Below, one piece after another: positions 15,411 through 24,686 of a stretch of 49,888 bases of DNA (position 1 is its first letter; every line of letters starts with the position of its first letter). The position numbers and the translations under genes are program-made. Location: IMG/VR virus record IMGVR_UViG_3300034407_003922, positions 1 through 49,888 of that record, one strand, 5' to 3'. Below the pieces are notes generated by a model. That model searched no databases and was not told the DNA's origin. It saw nothing but the letters and a program-made list of their open reading frames with translations. The DNA is from a virus.

Positions 15411-15705
15411 TACTCTCCATTTTTTCTATCCAATCTTTTTGTTCTTTTGACACAGTTGGTTTATATTTTATACTCTTTAATCCCTTCATTTCAATCCAAA
15501 GACCACATTTTCCTCCACAGGGATAAGCATAAAATATATCACTTACCCCTGCTTTCACGCCTAGTTTTTTAAGATTACATGCTTCTAAAATATTACGTGA
15601 TCCGCCATTTGGGATATGGAACATGTAGTTGTGTATGTGACGATGATAAGAAGCCCAAATAAATAGTTTCCTCTGCTCCTGTGCTTCATGCTGAATTCTT
15701 CTCAT
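15310..15705 (-). CDS. VRR-NUC domain nuclease
   Basis: The 131-residue protein has the compact PD-(D/E)XK arrangement of VRR-NUC: HIPNGGSR near residue 31, GVSDIF (about 51-56) and GLWIEMKG (about 68-75), then a helix with Gln. Stand-alone phage VRR-NUC proteins are probable structure-specific nucleases that cut junctions and replication intermediates before packaging. It lies between the fibre gene and the endolysin in the late transcript, a common place for such nucleases. Confidence 0.8.
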   Translation of the reverse strand: MRRIQHEAQEQRKLFIWASYHRHIHNYMFHIPNGGSRNILEACNLKKLGVKAGVSDIFYAYPCGGKCGLWIEMKGLKSIKYKPTVSKEQKDWIEKMESNGYDTAICYGFEEAKDAILSYLSTERSGYGKRA

Positions 15706-15717
15706 AATATAAACCTA

Positions 15718-16773
15718 TCAGATATAACGCTTAACAAGACCGTAAGTAAAGAATTGGCCTTCCGCTATATTGCCGCTATTCATTGTAAATTGTACCGCAT
15801 CAATTTCACTGGTCGTGCCAAAGAGAGCTCCGCCAGAGACGGCAGTCCTAACAACATTCGTTGTATCTATATATGATCCACTGGCGTTATATTTAGCTCT
15901 TCCGGTACTGTCGTTAGGCTGTATTAACGTCACTTCAAATGATCCGTGCTGTTGACTACCGTTCCCCATATTACCACCGCCCGTTAATAATCCAGATCCA
16001 CCTGAAGTGGAAGAGGAGGTTGTTTCACTTCCGGCATTAGATGATATTTGCCGCACAACATATTGATAATCTGCGCTTGCAAATGTAGAGCCATTATCAT
16101 CACTAAAGCGTATTCTAAAATTTGAGCCATCAGTTGACGGGCGCGCATTGTAAACGAAAATTTTAATGACGCTATATTGGGTCAATAAATTTGTGATATC
16201 TATCGAAGCGCTTGCTGATGCTGTTTGCGTACTAATATGTTCCCATCCACCTCTCAATCTATAATCACCAACAATTTCCCATGATGTGCCATTACAAACT
16301 AATTTTGCTGAAGCATATTGATTTCCAAGTGTTATTGATGTTTCTCCATCAATTGTCTCTACGCCACTTCCATCAATAAGCACTGTAAATTCATCGCTAG
16401 AATCACTTCTTTTAAAATCAACAAAGTATCCATCTCCTGCTGAAGCAACAGTTGGCAATGTTATTGTTACATCAGCACTTGCAGCTGATACAGAAATAGA
16501 TTTTCCATAATCACCTACTAGAACAGTATAATCAGCAGTTTTTGCAAGAACACGATCAGAATCCAAGGTATCAGTAATAATCCATGATGAATCACCAGAA
16601 TTTCGACGTTTCATTACAGAATCTGTTGTATCTGCCCAGTTCATATATGAAAACGTTGTTGTTGGTTCAGTAGCACCAGAATTTTGTGTTACTGCAGCAT
16701 CGAGCTGACTATTTAAATCAGATCTAAATTGTGGAAACGTTTGGTTAGCAACATTATAATCATTTTGTGACAT
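15718..16773 (-). CDS. Tail fibre / receptor-binding protein candidate
   Basis: The 351-residue protein has an N-terminal segment probably attaching to the tail tip. A 'VLVGDYGKSISVSAASADVTITLP' type beta-domain at about 95-170, seen in many phage fibres, follows. The C-terminal part is Ser/Gly/Thr-rich and includes SSTSGGSGLLTGGGNMGNGS. It follows the tail tip (gpJ-like) gene, as receptor-binding fibres usually do. Related beta-domain sequence occurs in the head-region protein at 33019-33534. There is no visible chaperone domain. Confidence 0.65.
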   Translation of the reverse strand: MSQNDYNVANQTFPQFRSDLNSQLDAAVTQNSGATEPTTTFSYMNWADTTDSVMKRRNSGDSSWIITDTLDSDRVLAKTADYTVLVGDYGKSISVSAASADVTITLPTVASAGDGYFVDFKRSDSSDEFTVLIDGSGVETIDGETSITLGNQYASAKLVCNGTSWEIVGDYRLRGGWEHISTQTASASASIDITNLLTQYSVIKIFVYNARPSTDGSNFRIRFSDDNGSTFASADYQYVVRQISSNAGSETTSSSTSGGSGLLTGGGNMGNGSQQHGSFEVTLIQPNDSTGRAKYNASGSYIDTTNVVRTAVSGGALFGTTSEIDAVQFTMNSGNIAEGQFFTYGLVKRYI

Positions 16774-16792
16774 GTTTTAACTCCTTTTAAAA

Positions 16793-19700
16793 TTAATATC
16801 CTCTAGCAATCCAATTTACTGTCCTTGCTACATTTGTATCTCCTGCATCCTTTATGAGTATATCAAAAGAATCTTCATCAACATTAGTAATAACTGCATA
16901 GTCACCACTTGAACCATTATTAATGGTGATGCCTACAACTGGTGCTGTAACAAAAGCTAAACTTAAATTCACTGTAGTTGCGCCAACTGCAGATGTTGTT
17001 AATGATCCAGCGTCTACAATATCAGGCGCATCAACTTGTACCGATAATGTGTCAATATCCATATTGATTGTTGAATTTTCAGACGATAATCTTAATTGAA
17101 AATCAAATGCTCTGGCAGTGTAATCACCAACATATATTTGGGACCAATCACTCCAATTCTCAGATCCAGAAATAGAAGGATCTGAATTTGTTGTTCTTAT
17201 AAATACTATTGCCTCCACTCCGGTAAGATCGCCACCATCAAATAAGCCTGATGCATCATCAAAAAGACCAGCCTTATCATCAAATAATGATGTGCTGTCA
17301 AAGACTGTACCATTGAGTGTAATAGTGACTCTTGATGTTGCCACTTTTCCTATATCAATAAAATTAGAAAAAGTATAAACCCCTGATAACTCATTTTCTC
17401 CGCCAGTAGTTTCGTCTAAAGCTAAAAATCCCCCAGTAACAACTTCTACACGATCCTTAACACCAGTAAATGTTGGGTTTTCTGTAAGTGTAGAAACAAC
17501 ATTCATGTTCGTAATGTTTGCTACATTACTAGTAATAAATCCAGGATTTAAAGATTCATTATTAGTAGTATCTATTGCTTTAATCATATAAGTTCCATTT
17601 AATAATGGAACGGTATGATTAGTAGTTACACCTGGTAATGCTGGTCCTAAATCTGTTCCTTCTGACCAACCAGGATCTACTGTATTACTGGAATATCTCA
17701 GCTTTATAGTTCCGCCATTTCTAACATCTAAGTCTGTGGCTTGATCCCATCTCAAATGCGCATTATTGCTAATACAAGTTAATGAGAAATTAGTAATGTC
17801 TGACGGTGGTTCTGTTAATCCTAATATTTCTATATTTGAATTTTGGGTAAAATCACTAGATACACCACCAGTATTAATAACGCGAACTCTAAAGTTATAT
17901 GTTGCTGGTTCAAGATCCAATACAATAAATGATGTTACATCCGCCGGGAAGAATCCTGCGTGTGTCCAATCTGACTCTGTTATCTTTTGAAACTGTAATT
18001 CTGAATTTATAATAAATCCATCAGCTGGTATAGTCCATTCCACTAAAGCTTGCGCTTTAACTCCAGAACCATTAGTTGTTACATATAAACTTTCTGTAAT
18101 AACAGGAGCTCCTGGAGCTTCAATATCTGATAAATCTTCAAGCTCTGTATCTTCAGCTGGATCATATGATGTTTCATCACCAAAATTCCAATCATACGAA
18201 GCCGATGATTCCTCTTGCAATTTAACCATTACAGTTCCTTCCTGTTCTAACGTCCAGGACAGAACTCTAAATTCTTTTGAAGACCAACCAAGTGTAGTAT
18301 TAGTTATATTAATAACATCCCATACAGCCAGCTGTAATGCATTAAAATTACAAGGCATCTCTACTGTTATACCTTGTCTTGATTTTTCAAGATGAATTTT
18401 AGCTAAACGTTGTGCAAGAGTTGCATTGTTTACGAATGGGAATTCTATATCTCTATATATAGTTTCACCATCTTGAGTTGCATATAGAGAATTTTTAACA
18501 GGTGGGTAATCAGTAAGTTGATGCTTTAATCTAGGAGAAACATACGTTCCCCTTACTGCATTGAATGTTTCAGATCGCGAAGGTTTTGGCTTTACTTTTA
18601 TCGGCCCAGATAAATCATCTTCGTCAAATGTTAATGTTGGAGATCCTGCTTCAGCAGCATAGATAAAATATTTTCCTTGTTGAAATACTAATGTTCCTGC
18701 CATTGAAGTTAACATTTCTTCAAGGATGTCAATAGGTTTACTCTCAGTATTAACTATACCATTAAGACTATATCTAACTTGATCATATTTATTTATTTTA
18801 TTAGTTCCAGATCCAGAAGCTGTTATAGTTATATAAGTTCCGGAAATAGCATTTTCATAAGATGTAGCAAGTCTGAAATTTATTTTCGAAGCAGTTGATG
18901 AATATACATTTTCTATAAAATAATATACTGTATCTTCAACTAATGGTGACGGAAGAGTACCAGTTGTAGTAACCTTAATGCCATCACCAGTAACAAAATC
19001 TAATCTTTTACTAGTTTGATATAATGTATCTTCTGCCAGTACATCAACAGCCATATTTGCTGACTCAACTGAAACTAAGACTCTTTCTTCACATGTATTT
19101 GCAGCGGCCATGAATGTAGCTGAATCTATTCTGTCACTAGCAACTTCTAAACCATACGTAGCATTTGTTAAATAATCATATATAGCTAATACTGGATTCT
19201 CTGAAAAAAGCGTTGTCGAATCACGCAAATCAAATAACTTCTTTCCTTTTACTATAGCTATATAATTTCTTGGCCTTCCTTCAGGGAATTTATCTTTATC
19301 ATATGTTAATTTTATATAAAAACATGCTATGCCACTTAGTTTGTGTGTACTATCCCATTTATTGCCAACGCTGTTAAATAAGGAAGAAAAATATGATTGA
19401 GTGGGCGTTCCTTTTTTAATATTTAAGGAAACAAGCCCATCATATTTTGGTTTATTAATAGACTTATTATCTAAATATACATCCATTATATCTTCAATTT
19501 CGCCTTCACATAGTGCAATCACCATATGCAACCTTTTATCATCTGTCCCATTCGTATCTACAAATACGATTGGTCCAGATGATTTTACCCGACCATAAAT
19601 AACTTTTCTTGATTCAACTGAACTAGTAACAGTAGATTGTTTTCTTTCAGCACTACTTTTGAATTGACCAGAACTGGGAAATTCTGGTTCTTTACCAAAC

Positions 19701-19819
19701 AAAGACCCGGACATTCCTCCAGCAGCAACACCTAGTGCTAGATTAATTCCAAGACCTAATAATCCCGATGGTGTAAATGCAGAAGCTACACTAGCAACAG
19801 CTTTAACCGCACCACCCAT
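16793..19819 (-). CDS. Tail tip / host specificity protein (gpJ-like)
   Basis: The 1008-residue protein starts with a small hydrophobic Gly/Ala segment (LLGLGINLALGVAAGGMSG). The gpJ-type core follows (KVIYGRVKSSGPIVFVDT, FPEGRPRNYIAIVKGKKLFD), then fibronectin type III-like domains from about residue 550. The C-terminal part contains three short near-repeats SLFDDKAGLFDDASGLFDGG. In siphophages this protein forms the central tail tip and contacts the receptor. It overlaps the upstream NlpC-like gene by one base. Confidence 0.85.
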   Translation of the reverse strand: MGGAVKAVASVASAFTPSGLLGLGINLALGVAAGGMSGSLFGKEPEFPSSGQFKSSAERKQSTVTSSVESRKVIYGRVKSSGPIVFVDTNGTDDKRLHMVIALCEGEIEDIMDVYLDNKSINKPKYDGLVSLNIKKGTPTQSYFSSLFNSVGNKWDSTHKLSGIACFYIKLTYDKDKFPEGRPRNYIAIVKGKKLFDLRDSTTLFSENPVLAIYDYLTNATYGLEVASDRIDSATFMAAANTCEERVLVSVESANMAVDVLAEDTLYQTSKRLDFVTGDGIKVTTTGTLPSPLVEDTVYYFIENVYSSTASKINFRLATSYENAISGTYITITASGSGTNKINKYDQVRYSLNGIVNTESKPIDILEEMLTSMAGTLVFQQGKYFIYAAEAGSPTLTFDEDDLSGPIKVKPKPSRSETFNAVRGTYVSPRLKHQLTDYPPVKNSLYATQDGETIYRDIEFPFVNNATLAQRLAKIHLEKSRQGITVEMPCNFNALQLAVWDVINITNTTLGWSSKEFRVLSWTLEQEGTVMVKLQEESSASYDWNFGDETSYDPAEDTELEDLSDIEAPGAPVITESLYVTTNGSGVKAQALVEWTIPADGFIINSELQFQKITESDWTHAGFFPADVTSFIVLDLEPATYNFRVRVINTGGVSSDFTQNSNIEILGLTEPPSDITNFSLTCISNNAHLRWDQATDLDVRNGGTIKLRYSSNTVDPGWSEGTDLGPALPGVTTNHTVPLLNGTYMIKAIDTTNNESLNPGFITSNVANITNMNVVSTLTENPTFTGVKDRVEVVTGGFLALDETTGGENELSGVYTFSNFIDIGKVATSRVTITLNGTVFDSTSLFDDKAGLFDDASGLFDGGDLTGVEAIVFIRTTNSDPSISGSENWSDWSQIYVGDYTARAFDFQLRLSSENSTINMDIDTLSVQVDAPDIVDAGSLTTSAVGATTVNLSLAFVTAPVVGITINNGSSGDYAVITNVDEDSFDILIKDAGDTNVARTVNWIARGY

Positions 19820-20259
19820 TATAGCCTCCAGGCGCGGTCAATTTCTGATAATTTAAAATGTATTAAACCATTTTCTAAAGATTTGACAGCAAAATATTTT
19901 CCCACACATACACCACCAATGTATTCCTCTTTGTCATCATATTTTTGCAATACAATACCAACATCACCTTTTTGTGCTTTATTTGGGTTTATCTCTTCGC
20001 AGTTATATATTTTTTCTAAGTCCTCATAAACACTTACCATACCACTTTTAGACTCTCTTTTTAAAACACGCATGCATCCTAATTGGGTTGTATATTTTCT
20101 TAATATTTTTGGGAAAACATTGATGCCTGTGCATCTCTCTATCCAATCAAGAACGAATGTTCCGCAATCACTTTCACCCCACACAAAATCTAAGTTTCCG
20201 TAGTCATTGATGAAGTCACGCAATTGATTATGTATATTAGGATGTTTTGTCAAAATCAT
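19819..20259 (-). CDS. NlpC/P60-like tail assembly protein
   Basis: The 146-residue protein carries FVWGESDCGTFVLDW, with the putative catalytic Cys at 32, and GDVGIVLQ downstream. This is the pattern of the DUF6950/NlpC-P60-like proteins placed just before gpJ in many siphophages. They cut peptidoglycan stem peptides during entry or process tail proteins. The usual catalytic His is not obvious. It sits between two tail-tip genes with almost no spacing. Confidence 0.7.
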   Translation of the reverse strand: MILTKHPNIHNQLRDFINDYGNLDFVWGESDCGTFVLDWIERCTGINVFPKILRKYTTQLGCMRVLKRESKSGMVSVYEDLEKIYNCEEINPNKAQKGDVGIVLQKYDDKEEYIGGVCVGKYFAVKSLENGLIHFKLSEIDRAWRL

Positions 20260-20261
20260 AT

Positions 20262-20816
20262 TTATTTCCCCCAGGTGATTCGTTTATCTTTCATTTGCTC
20301 TACATACTCCAACCCTGTATCAGATGGATATATATCTTGTTGATCTTGATTATTATATCTTCTTACTTTTGGAATTTCCCAAGCTGCTAACTTAGATTCA
20401 ATAATAAGCGTTACCGTAGATTCTTTATTGATAGTAATTGGCATTGAATCCATCACACCATCAAAAATTATAAATGGATCACCGCTAACTTGATGGCCAG
20501 AATCTAAAAGTGCCATATAAACTGTTGCATCATTACCTTTATAATTAGTGCTCAATGCTTCAGATATATAGGTAGGATCTACACCAGTTAATGTTAATTC
20601 TAGATTTGTATTTTGCAGTGTTCCTGTTTCTTCAATTTGTGATATTGAGCCAAAAGCCCCAACACCGAAATAGGTATTACCACCAAAACTAATATTAATT
20701 GGTGCGTTAGTCACATGAATAGTGGCATCAGAAAAAAACAAATCCGCTAACAAAATAGGCCTAACAACTTCGGCCTGTGAATCAGTAATATTTTGCGCGC
20801 TCATTGTGCGTGGCAT
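20262..20816 (-). CDS. Minor tail protein (distal tail / tip assembly)
   Basis: The 184-residue protein resembles the DUF1833/DUF2163-type phage tail proteins: ADLFFSDATIHVTNAP, GVDPTYISEAL and a terminal block with KVRRYNNQDQQDIYPSDTGL, as in lambda gpL-like tip proteins. In several siphophages the last segment carries cysteines for an Fe-S cluster; none are seen here. It is part of the tail-tip set between tape measure and gpJ, with 2 bases to the next gene. Confidence 0.65.
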   Translation of the reverse strand: MPRTMSAQNITDSQAEVVRPILLADLFFSDATIHVTNAPINISFGGNTYFGVGAFGSISQIEETGTLQNTNLELTLTGVDPTYISEALSTNYKGNDATVYMALLDSGHQVSGDPFIIFDGVMDSMPITINKESTVTLIIESKLAAWEIPKVRRYNNQDQQDIYPSDTGLEYVEQMKDKRITWGK

Positions 20817-20834
20817 AAATGAATATCCTATTTA

Positions 20835-21446
20835 CTATGTAAAACTTTCTATGAACGATAAGCTAAAACTTGCTGCTGCTATATTCCCATATTCCCATGT
20901 TGCTTGATTATCATCAGTTAAACGCATTACTGCTTTGGCATCTTGTATTGTTATTGATGTCGAATCAGATGGACTATTCCTAATTGGCGGCTCAAAAGTT
21001 ATTGTTGCATCTCCTGAGCTATTTGTATCAACATCTGCAGTAACTATCTTCATTTCATTATTTGTAAATTGAATATAATCGCCAGCTTTTAAAACATTCG
21101 TTTCTAGAGGATCCCATCCTGTCGTTTCAATAGAACTTCCTGTTTGACTTGCACCATAAACAATGGGTGTGCCGAGACCTGATCCCTGTGGTGTTCTATG
21201 AAATGGATCACCATAATAAAAACGTCCTGCCTGACCTCTTAGTTGAGCTAAGAATGACGCAAGTAATCGTGAGTTTGTTTCACTCAATGCTGCGTACGAA
21301 ATATTTGCTGACCATCTTGACCCTGGATATTCTAATGTTTGAACAATATTAGATAATGGGCTTGTAAATGAAAATGTATTACTAACTAAACTAAAGCTTC
21401 CGCCCTGTGGGACATATAATCCTGCTGGATATGTTAAAGTTGTCAT
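20835..21446 (-). CDS. Minor tail protein downstream of the tape measure
   Basis: The 203-residue protein is beta-rich. Its YPGSRWSANISYAAL and LRGQAGRFYYGDP blocks are found in phage minor tail proteins encoded right after the tape measure, where they probably form the distal tail ring. It overlaps the tape measure end by 4 bases (ATGA), so it is translationally coupled. No enzyme motifs seen. Confidence 0.65.
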   Translation of the reverse strand: MTTLTYPAGLYVPQGGSFSLVSNTFSFTSPLSNIVQTLEYPGSRWSANISYAALSETNSRLLASFLAQLRGQAGRFYYGDPFHRTPQGSGLGTPIVYGASQTGSSIETTGWDPLETNVLKAGDYIQFTNNEMKIVTADVDTNSSGDATITFEPPIRNSPSDSTSITIQDAKAVMRLTDDNQATWEYGNIAAASFSLSFIESFT

Positions 21447-23584
21447 CTCTTTCTTCCCGTTGTCTTGGCCAAACTTCCACCTTTATTTATCTGTGAAGAC
21501 AACTTGGAAATAGAGCTATCAACTGCCATTTTAATTATTGCCGGCTGTTCTTGATTTAATATCTGACGTATCCGACCATCTACAGAAGCGTCTGCACCAC
21601 GAGCATCTATAGTCGTATTTACGCTGATGTTTTGTACTACTTGTCCACCACCAACGGTGCCAGATGACATTTGTTTGTTTGAAATAACATTCATTGGTGA
21701 TTTTGGCATTATTAGTTCTGGACCCTTCTCACCAACAACAGAAACTTTCCCAGCAGGAGCAGTACCACCATTAGCAAAGAAACCACCGAACATACTACCT
21801 AAGCCACCACCTCCAAATAGTCCACCACCACCACCGCCTAAAAGGCCGCCTAACATACCTTCAATTCCTGATCCAGCTTGTGACATAGCACTTTGAGAAA
21901 AAGATTGAAGCATTGAACTGGCAAACGACTTAAGACCACCTTCACCATCAGACAAAGAGGAAAGCAATTGACTCCCCCATCCTTTTGTGGCTTCTGCCAT
22001 CTTCTGAAAACCTGATGTTGTATTTGTAGATAAATCTTGCATTGATGTATCCATCTCAGCGATGGTTGCTTCAACCTCAAGATTAGTTGAGGCAATTTCT
22101 TTTTGTAATTCTATTTTTTGTACAAGATTTTCTTGTTCAACAGATTGTGCTTGCTCTTCAACTTTTCCAAGCTGAACTCTAGCTTTGATTTGCTGGCCTA
22201 TATTATTTAATGATTCAGAATGTAATGAATTAATCTTCTCCATTCGTTGTGAAAAAGATTCTGCATTAGTGACTGACTGTTTTAAATTATCAGACATCTT
22301 CTCTATGGCTTCAATCTTGTCAACAAATGGTATTTTGTCGATTGCTTTATTAGTAAAGTCTAGAAACTCGGCCAATTTTGATTTCAAATTATTAATCATT
22401 GCTGTCCATGCTGAACTTATAGCAACAGTTACAATTTGAAATGAAAACTTTATATTTTCCCAGGCAATTTGTATTGTCCTAGAGATAGCAAGTGCCCATG
22501 CCTCATTCTCTTTCAATGCTGAGATAAATTTATATACGCCTGTAGCAGCAGCAGTAATTCCTACAAGGATCAACCCAAACGGATTCAAGGCAAGGAATGC
22601 CATAGCACCTTTAAGGACAACAAATGTATTAACTAATCCAGTTACGCCTACAGCCATGATGCTTATTACTTTTGTAATTCCTGCCATTGCAAGAAGGGTG
22701 GGGCCTATAGCTGCAGCTAAAGCAGCAAAAATGCCAACCATCTTTATAAGATTTGGATTTTCTTCAACGACATTTGCAATTCCTTCTCTGAATTTCTCTA
22801 GTGATGAGATAATTCCTGTCATTAACCCTTTGATATTGAATGTTTCTGATAATTGCTGTCCTATTACGCCTAGTGACAAAACAACATTATCTTTTAATGT
22901 TGAGAACAATCCTGCTAATGTCCCTGATTGTTTTTCCATCTGGTTAGCAAATATGCCACCTTCTTCTGTCATTGATATAAGAGCGCGCTCTAATATATCA
23001 AAACTTATTTTCCCTTGTGACGCCATCTCAAATATTTTATCTTTTGATACGCCCAATTGGTTAGATAATTCGGATATAACAGGGATACCTCTGTCAGAGA
23101 GCTGTAATAGCTCCTCTGTCATAGCTTTTCCTTTAGCCTTTGATTTTGCAAATATTGAGGCCATATCTGTTAAAGGAACATTGGCACCGGCTGCAACATC
23201 ACCTAATACTTTTAGTTTGCTAGTTAGGTTATCTGTAGATACGCCAATCGCTAGCAGTTGCTTACTTGCAGCGCCAACTTGATCTAATTGAAATGGTGTT
23301 TTGGCGGTGAAGGATATAAGATCCTTCATTGCTTTTGCAGCTGACTCCGATGATCCCGTCATGGATTCTAGAGAAACTTGTAGAGTCTCAAGTTTTGCGG
23401 AAGATACTAATGCTGCTGTTCCAAATGCAGCAAGAGGCGCTGTAAGTTTTAATGATAGGCTTGCGCCAACACTAGACATGCTTTTAGAAAGGCCAGATAG
23501 CCTTTGAGAAACGGCGGACATGCTCTTATTAAATTGAGCCGTATTCGCCTTTAAATTTACAGTTACATCCCCGACCGTAGCCAC
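21443..23584 (-). CDS. Tail tape measure protein
   Basis: The 713-residue protein opens with the family block VTVNLKANTAQFNKSMSAVS. A 'TAKTPFQLDQVGAASKQLLA' block as in lambda-type tape measures follows. Hydrophobic segments near 290-360 would cross the inner membrane during DNA delivery. A Gly-run (LLGGGGGGLFGGGGLG) precedes a VVGEKGPELIMP motif near the C-terminus. The length suggests a tail of roughly 100 nm by the usual 0.15 nm per residue rule. It follows the tail assembly chaperone genes as expected. Confidence 0.9.
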   Translation of the reverse strand: MATVGDVTVNLKANTAQFNKSMSAVSQRLSGLSKSMSSVGASLSLKLTAPLAAFGTAALVSSAKLETLQVSLESMTGSSESAAKAMKDLISFTAKTPFQLDQVGAASKQLLAIGVSTDNLTSKLKVLGDVAAGANVPLTDMASIFAKSKAKGKAMTEELLQLSDRGIPVISELSNQLGVSKDKIFEMASQGKISFDILERALISMTEEGGIFANQMEKQSGTLAGLFSTLKDNVVLSLGVIGQQLSETFNIKGLMTGIISSLEKFREGIANVVEENPNLIKMVGIFAALAAAIGPTLLAMAGITKVISIMAVGVTGLVNTFVVLKGAMAFLALNPFGLILVGITAAATGVYKFISALKENEAWALAISRTIQIAWENIKFSFQIVTVAISSAWTAMINNLKSKLAEFLDFTNKAIDKIPFVDKIEAIEKMSDNLKQSVTNAESFSQRMEKINSLHSESLNNIGQQIKARVQLGKVEEQAQSVEQENLVQKIELQKEIASTNLEVEATIAEMDTSMQDLSTNTTSGFQKMAEATKGWGSQLLSSLSDGEGGLKSFASSMLQSFSQSAMSQAGSGIEGMLGGLLGGGGGGLFGGGGLGSMFGGFFANGGTAPAGKVSVVGEKGPELIMPKSPMNVISNKQMSSGTVGGGQVVQNISVNTTIDARGADASVDGRIRQILNQEQPAIIKMAVDSSISKLSSQINKGGSLAKTTGRKR

Positions 23585-23620
23585 TCATTCTCTCCATGAA
23601 TTTGTAACTAGACCTATAAT

Positions 23621-23866
23621 CTAACTCATAAGTCCTTTTCTAATTTCTTTTATATCTTTAACATATGTTTTTTTCTTATGTTTATTTTCTTCTAGCTTCT
23701 TTTCAACACGATCGCGCATCTTGATATATTGTTCTCGATCCATGCTAGATTTTGTCTGTGGTCTATTAGCTTTTTTCCAGCCATTGAGAGCACACATCAG
23801 TTCAGGCATAGAAGCATTCCAGAACGTATCAGGTGTCCACTTAAGAACACCAAAAGCAAATTCCAT
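23621..23866 (-). CDS. Tail assembly chaperone, second frame (T-like)
   Basis: The open frame encodes MEFAFGVLKWTPDTFWNASM followed by a basic tail. This resembles the GTA/siphophage chaperone C-terminal domain, with its 'FG.L...P..FW..T..EL' signature. The frame is open without a stop up to the A9 run at 23884-23892, where a -1 shift from the upstream gene enters it. The natural product is thus probably a fusion (about 200 aa) and not a free 81-aa protein; the internal ATG at 23866 has no good ribosome site. It is followed by the tape measure, as for lambda G-GT. Confidence 0.7.
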   Translation of the reverse strand: MEFAFGVLKWTPDTFWNASMPELMCALNGWKKANRPQTKSSMDREQYIKMRDRVEKKLEENKHKKKTYVKDIKEIRKGLMS

Positions 23867-23880
23867 CCAGCTATTTACAT

Positions 23881-24216
23881 CTATTTTTTTTTACTGTTCT
23901 TAGAGCTCTTAATAGTGCCTGATGTTATTGTTTCAATAACTTTAGCCACTATGATAGCAACGCCTTCAAGACCGACATCATCTGCCCAGTCCCACAGCTG
24001 ATCAATAGATAATTTTTTGCCAGATGCAACATGTAAAAGTAAAACCGAGTTTTTTAGAAATTTTCCTGGCTTTTTATCTTCTACAAAATTCTCAATAGCA
24101 GATAAGCTCCATTCAAAATTGTCTTCCAAGTCAACAAAATCACGCATCTTTAATGCTAGTAAGTATTTTGTACCATCAATCTCAATTGAGATCTCACCGC
24201 GCGATTCATTTGCCAT
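23881..24216 (-). CDS. Tail assembly chaperone, first frame (G-like, GTA gp10-like)
   Basis: The 111-residue protein starts MANESRGEISIEIDGTKYLL, with a short beta part and then helices (DFVDLEDNFEWSLSAIEN), matching the GTA gp10/tail chaperone family. It lies between the tail tube and tape measure genes, as always for this protein. It coats the tape measure during tail assembly. It ends in a Lys run encoded by the A9 slippery stretch, where some ribosomes should shift into the next frame. Confidence 0.7.
   Translation of the reverse strand: MANESRGEISIEIDGTKYLLALKMRDFVDLEDNFEWSLSAIENFVEDKKPGKFLKNSVLLLHVASGKKLSIDQLWDWADDVGLEGVAIIVAKVIETITSGTIKSSKNSKKK
23884..23892 (-). promoter_or_regulatory. 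Programmed -1 frameshift site in the tail chaperone genes
   Basis: On the coding strand, nine A residues directly precede the TAG stop of the upstream chaperone frame (AGT AAA AAA AAA TAG). The coordinates confirm that a -1 slip enters the frame of 23621-23866, reading IDVNSWMEFAF onward. A-AAA-AAA is a known slippery heptamer, and a -1 shift here is conserved across long-tailed phages. A nine-base homopolymer could also hide a sequencing indel, but the phage convention favours a real shift. Confidence 0.75.
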
Positions 24217-24246
24217 GTCAACTCCATTTGGTTTATGTTAAAACGA

Positions 24247-24660
24247 TTAAGCTCTAATCAATGTAACGATACCAGCGCTTTCTAATGTAACACTGAAAGT
24301 TAATTCAGTATTATAATCGCCGCCTTTTTCATAGCTTGTAGCTATAAACGTACCTTGATATATATCACCGTTACCATCTACGATTTGATATTCTTGAATA
24401 GTTCCGTTATTAGCTTCATCTTCTAAAGATTGAGCAGATGCGCCATCTTCAAAAACACCATCAGCGCTAATTGAAACTGTTCTAATACCAGTATCGCCAA
24501 GTAAAATACGAAATGGGGCTTCATCTTTAGTTGTGATATCAACAGTTTCATTGCCAATAGTTAAACTAGTAGTCCGAAGACCGCCAATAGTAGTGAATGT
24601 TGCTGGCGATATGCCATCAGAAATCTTGAGTAAAAAATCGCGTCCTTTAGTTGCGGCCAT
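24247..24660 (-). CDS. Major tail tube protein (TP901-1 / GTA type)
   Basis: The 137-residue protein is beta-rich, with KGRDFLLKISDGISPATFTT, GLRTTSLTIGNETVDITTKD and TYEKGG-like SYEKGGDYNTELTFSVTLES, as in the TP901-1/GTA gp9 major tail family. I chose the ATG at 24660 because AAGGAG is 7 bases upstream; an in-frame GTG lies two codons earlier. It polymerises into the tail tube. Directly upstream (in transcription) is the sugar-modification block, which separates it from the head-tail connectors. Confidence 0.85.
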   Translation of the reverse strand: MAATKGRDFLLKISDGISPATFTTIGGLRTTSLTIGNETVDITTKDEAPFRILLGDTGIRTVSISADGVFEDGASAQSLEDEANNGTIQEYQIVDGNGDIYQGTFIATSYEKGGDYNTELTFSVTLESAGIVTLIRA

Positions 24661-24686
24661 TGTCACACTCCTTGTGCATTAATTTG

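Noticed and set aside
15247-15450. Rightward 67-aa hydrophobic frame
   Set aside because: Antisense to the nuclease end and the small membrane frame; no ribosome site.
15718-19819. Diversity-generating retroelement target in the fibre or tail-tip genes
   Set aside because: No reverse transcriptase gene and no template-like near-repeat of the fibre end was seen in the window.
22656-23282. Rightward 208-aa frame within the tape measure gene
   Set aside because: Long only because of the composition of the tape measure gene on the other strand; no ribosome site or known motif.
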